Assembly: GCA_035560935.1 (NCBI GenBank)
Contig: DATMYQ010000142.1
Span: 1 to 14,164, forward strand
Reading direction: 5' to 3'
Origin: DATMYQ01 sp035560935
Lineage (GTDB): Bacteria > Bacillota > Negativicutes > Sporomusales > Sporomusaceae
Length of the DNA stretch: 14,164 nt
Within the stretch, counting starts at the first letter, position 1. The number at the start of each line of letters is the position of its first letter. Under the pieces are notes generated by a model. That model saw only the letters and a program-made list of their open reading frames with translations. It had not been told where the DNA came from and searched no databases. A program made the position numbers and the translations under genes. Shown one piece after another: positions 13,152-14,164 of this stretch.

Positions 13152-14164
13152 TTAAGTAATATTTAAAAGTTTTGCCGGTGCGCTGCTCACCATGTCTAGT
13201 ATTCGCGAAAATTTCAATGCCATCTCACGATGACTGTATTTCATAATTTCTTTTTTGCAGCCGCTATAGGTGGTTCTACCACTCGCAAAATACTCTTGAT
13301 ATCCCGCCAATACAACTTCTTCCAATTCCGATTGGCTCGATACAGAAATACCGGCCTTAGTTTCCGCGAGCAACTCCTGCACCACACCACCAACGCTTCC
13401 CAAAGCAAGGATGGGACGTTGTGCACACAGATATTCAAACACCTTACCCGTATAAACACCTTTTTCTTCCGGGTCATTCCAGTTTAGCAACAGCAGCATT
13501 TGTGACTCTCTTTGACGAAGCAGCGCTTCTTGCCGGGAAACCACTCCATAATATTTAACAATGTCCTCCAGCTTAAGTTTGGCGACTCGCACTCGGAGCC
13601 AATTTCCCATATCTTGTGGCCCATAAAACCTTACTTCAATCCGTTCTCTGGCCACTCGCTGACTATTAATGAGCTGGACTAATGCCTCAAATAGAGGAGT
13701 TGGATCACGCTTTCCTTCATAGATTGTGCCTGTATATGTGATACTAAACTTCTCCGTCAAGTTATCTATATTGTCGCGCCAAAGCATCGGATCAAAACCG
13801 TTTGGCACACTGAAAACGTCTTCATTTCCGTGTAATGATTTTAACTTTTCTACCAATGGTTCCGAAACAGTAACCAACGCACCTGCTTTTTTCATCGTTG
13901 ATTTTTCCAGGCGTCGCTCGATAATGTTCCTAAACATGCTGTATGAGCGATAATGATCTTGGGTCCAAAGATCTCTAAAATCAGCGACCCATGGGATTTC
14001 ATGCTTTTCACATAAATATTGAGCAATCAAGTGAGACGTTACAGGTGGTGAGCTGCTGATTACTGCGTCAAATCTTTCTTTTTGCAAAACGTCTTCAACT
14101 GTTTTTATTGCATATGGATACCACCCATACAGAGAGTCCGGGTAATTAATGACCTCTTTTATTT
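13152..14164 (-). CDS. GT4-like glycosyltransferase, 5' end outside the window
   Basis: C-terminal part of a GT-B glycosyltransferase. The frame stays open to the window edge: bases 14088-14164 read in frame as IKEVINYPDSLYGWYPYAI followed by KTVEDV, so the true start lies upstream of this window and the TTG at 14087 is not a start. Visible motifs are AVISSSPPVTSHL, WVADFRDLW, VPNGFDP, and the donor-binding segment GVYTGKVFEYLCAQRPILAL. The D-x-x-Y-x-W-x-P and SSPP motifs are typical of GT4 enzymes in capsule and exopolysaccharide loci that resemble the WbuB group. It is followed after 19 nt by the deacetylase-like gene, so the operon begins further upstream. Confidence 0.88.
   Translation of the reverse strand, partial: IKEVINYPDSLYGWYPYAIKTVEDVLQKERFDAVISSSPPVTSHLIAQYLCEKHEIPWVADFRDLWTQDHYRSYSMFRNIIERRLEKSTMKKAGALVTVSEPLVEKLKSLHGNEDVFSVPNGFDPMLWRDNIDNLTEKFSITYTGTIYEGKRDPTPLFEALVQLINSQRVARERIEVRFYGPQDMGNWLRVRVAKLKLEDIVKYYGVVSRQEALLRQRESQMLLLLNWNDPEEKGVYTGKVFEYLCAQRPILALGSVGGVVQELLAETKAGISVSSQSELEEVVLAGYQEYFASGRTTYSGCKKEIMKYSHREMALKFSRILDMVSSAPAKLLNIT

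Noticed and set aside
252..13953. Many plus-strand open frames of 60-230 codons across the window
   Set aside because: They lie opposite well-supported minus-strand genes, show no domain motifs or ribosome sites, and have the low-complexity Cys/His/Pro-rich look of antisense translation.
1..14164. CRISPR arrays, tRNA or rRNA genes, insertion sequences or attachment sites
   Set aside because: I saw no spaced direct repeats, RNA gene motifs, transposase motifs or terminal inverted repeats in the window.

Overview
The window carries one long, tightly packed set of genes, all on the minus strand, so transcription runs from base 14164 down to base 1. It combines two modules. The upstream half (about 14164 to 7260) is a cell-surface glycan or glycoconjugate locus. 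The downstream half (about 7159 to 2) is a lasso-peptide (RiPP) cluster of the Firmicutes type that includes an HPr-kinase-like tailoring kinase. Strong AGGAGG-type ribosome sites, mid-range GC by eye, a split B1/B2 lasso system and an HprK-like kinase suggest a Bacillota bacterium. A Negativicutes-like host is possible, but nothing in the window proves a genus.

Glycan module, in transcription order: a GT4-like glycosyltransferase whose 5' end lies outside the window; a polysaccharide-deacetylase-like protein; a FemAB/GNAT-like protein; a second GT4 glycosyltransferase; a nucleotidyltransferase-fold protein (NTP_transf_5 type); a DegT/ArnB-type sugar aminotransferase; and a small PglC-type phosphoglycosyl transferase. 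The genes are 19-47 nt apart or overlap.

Lasso module: an HprK-like kinase; a PqqD-like leader-binding protein (B1); a transglutaminase-like leader protease (B2); two short precursor genes, A1 (47 aa) and A2 (52 aa); an asparagine-synthetase-like cyclase (C); an ABC exporter (D); and a thioredoxin-DsbD fusion membrane protein. The precursors share the leader pattern W-x-x-P-x-[LV]-N-E-[LI]-x-[IV]-x-M-T-x, with the same Pro-to-Thr spacing. Thr at core position -2 places the cores at Leu23 (A1, predicted 8-residue ring closed at Asp8) and Tyr21 (A2, predicted 9-residue ring closed at Asp9). Both cores end in serine, the residue that paeninodin-type lasso kinases phosphorylate. A2 has a CSGSC motif near its C-terminus, which pairs suggestively with the thiol-disulfide protein at the end of the operon.

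Proposed flow: B1 delivers A1 and A2 to B2, which cuts after T-x. C closes the macrolactam, the kinase phosphorylates the C-terminal Ser, and D exports the product. The NTP_transf_5 protein, and possibly the sugar genes beside it, may add a further group to the phosphate. The sugar genes may equally serve a separate envelope glycan. The strongest candidate for something undescribed is the pair of unlike precursors (different ring size, Cys content and tail length) served by one enzyme set that is physically merged with a glycan operon. A perfect 12-bp inverted repeat between A2 and C probably tunes precursor versus enzyme expression.
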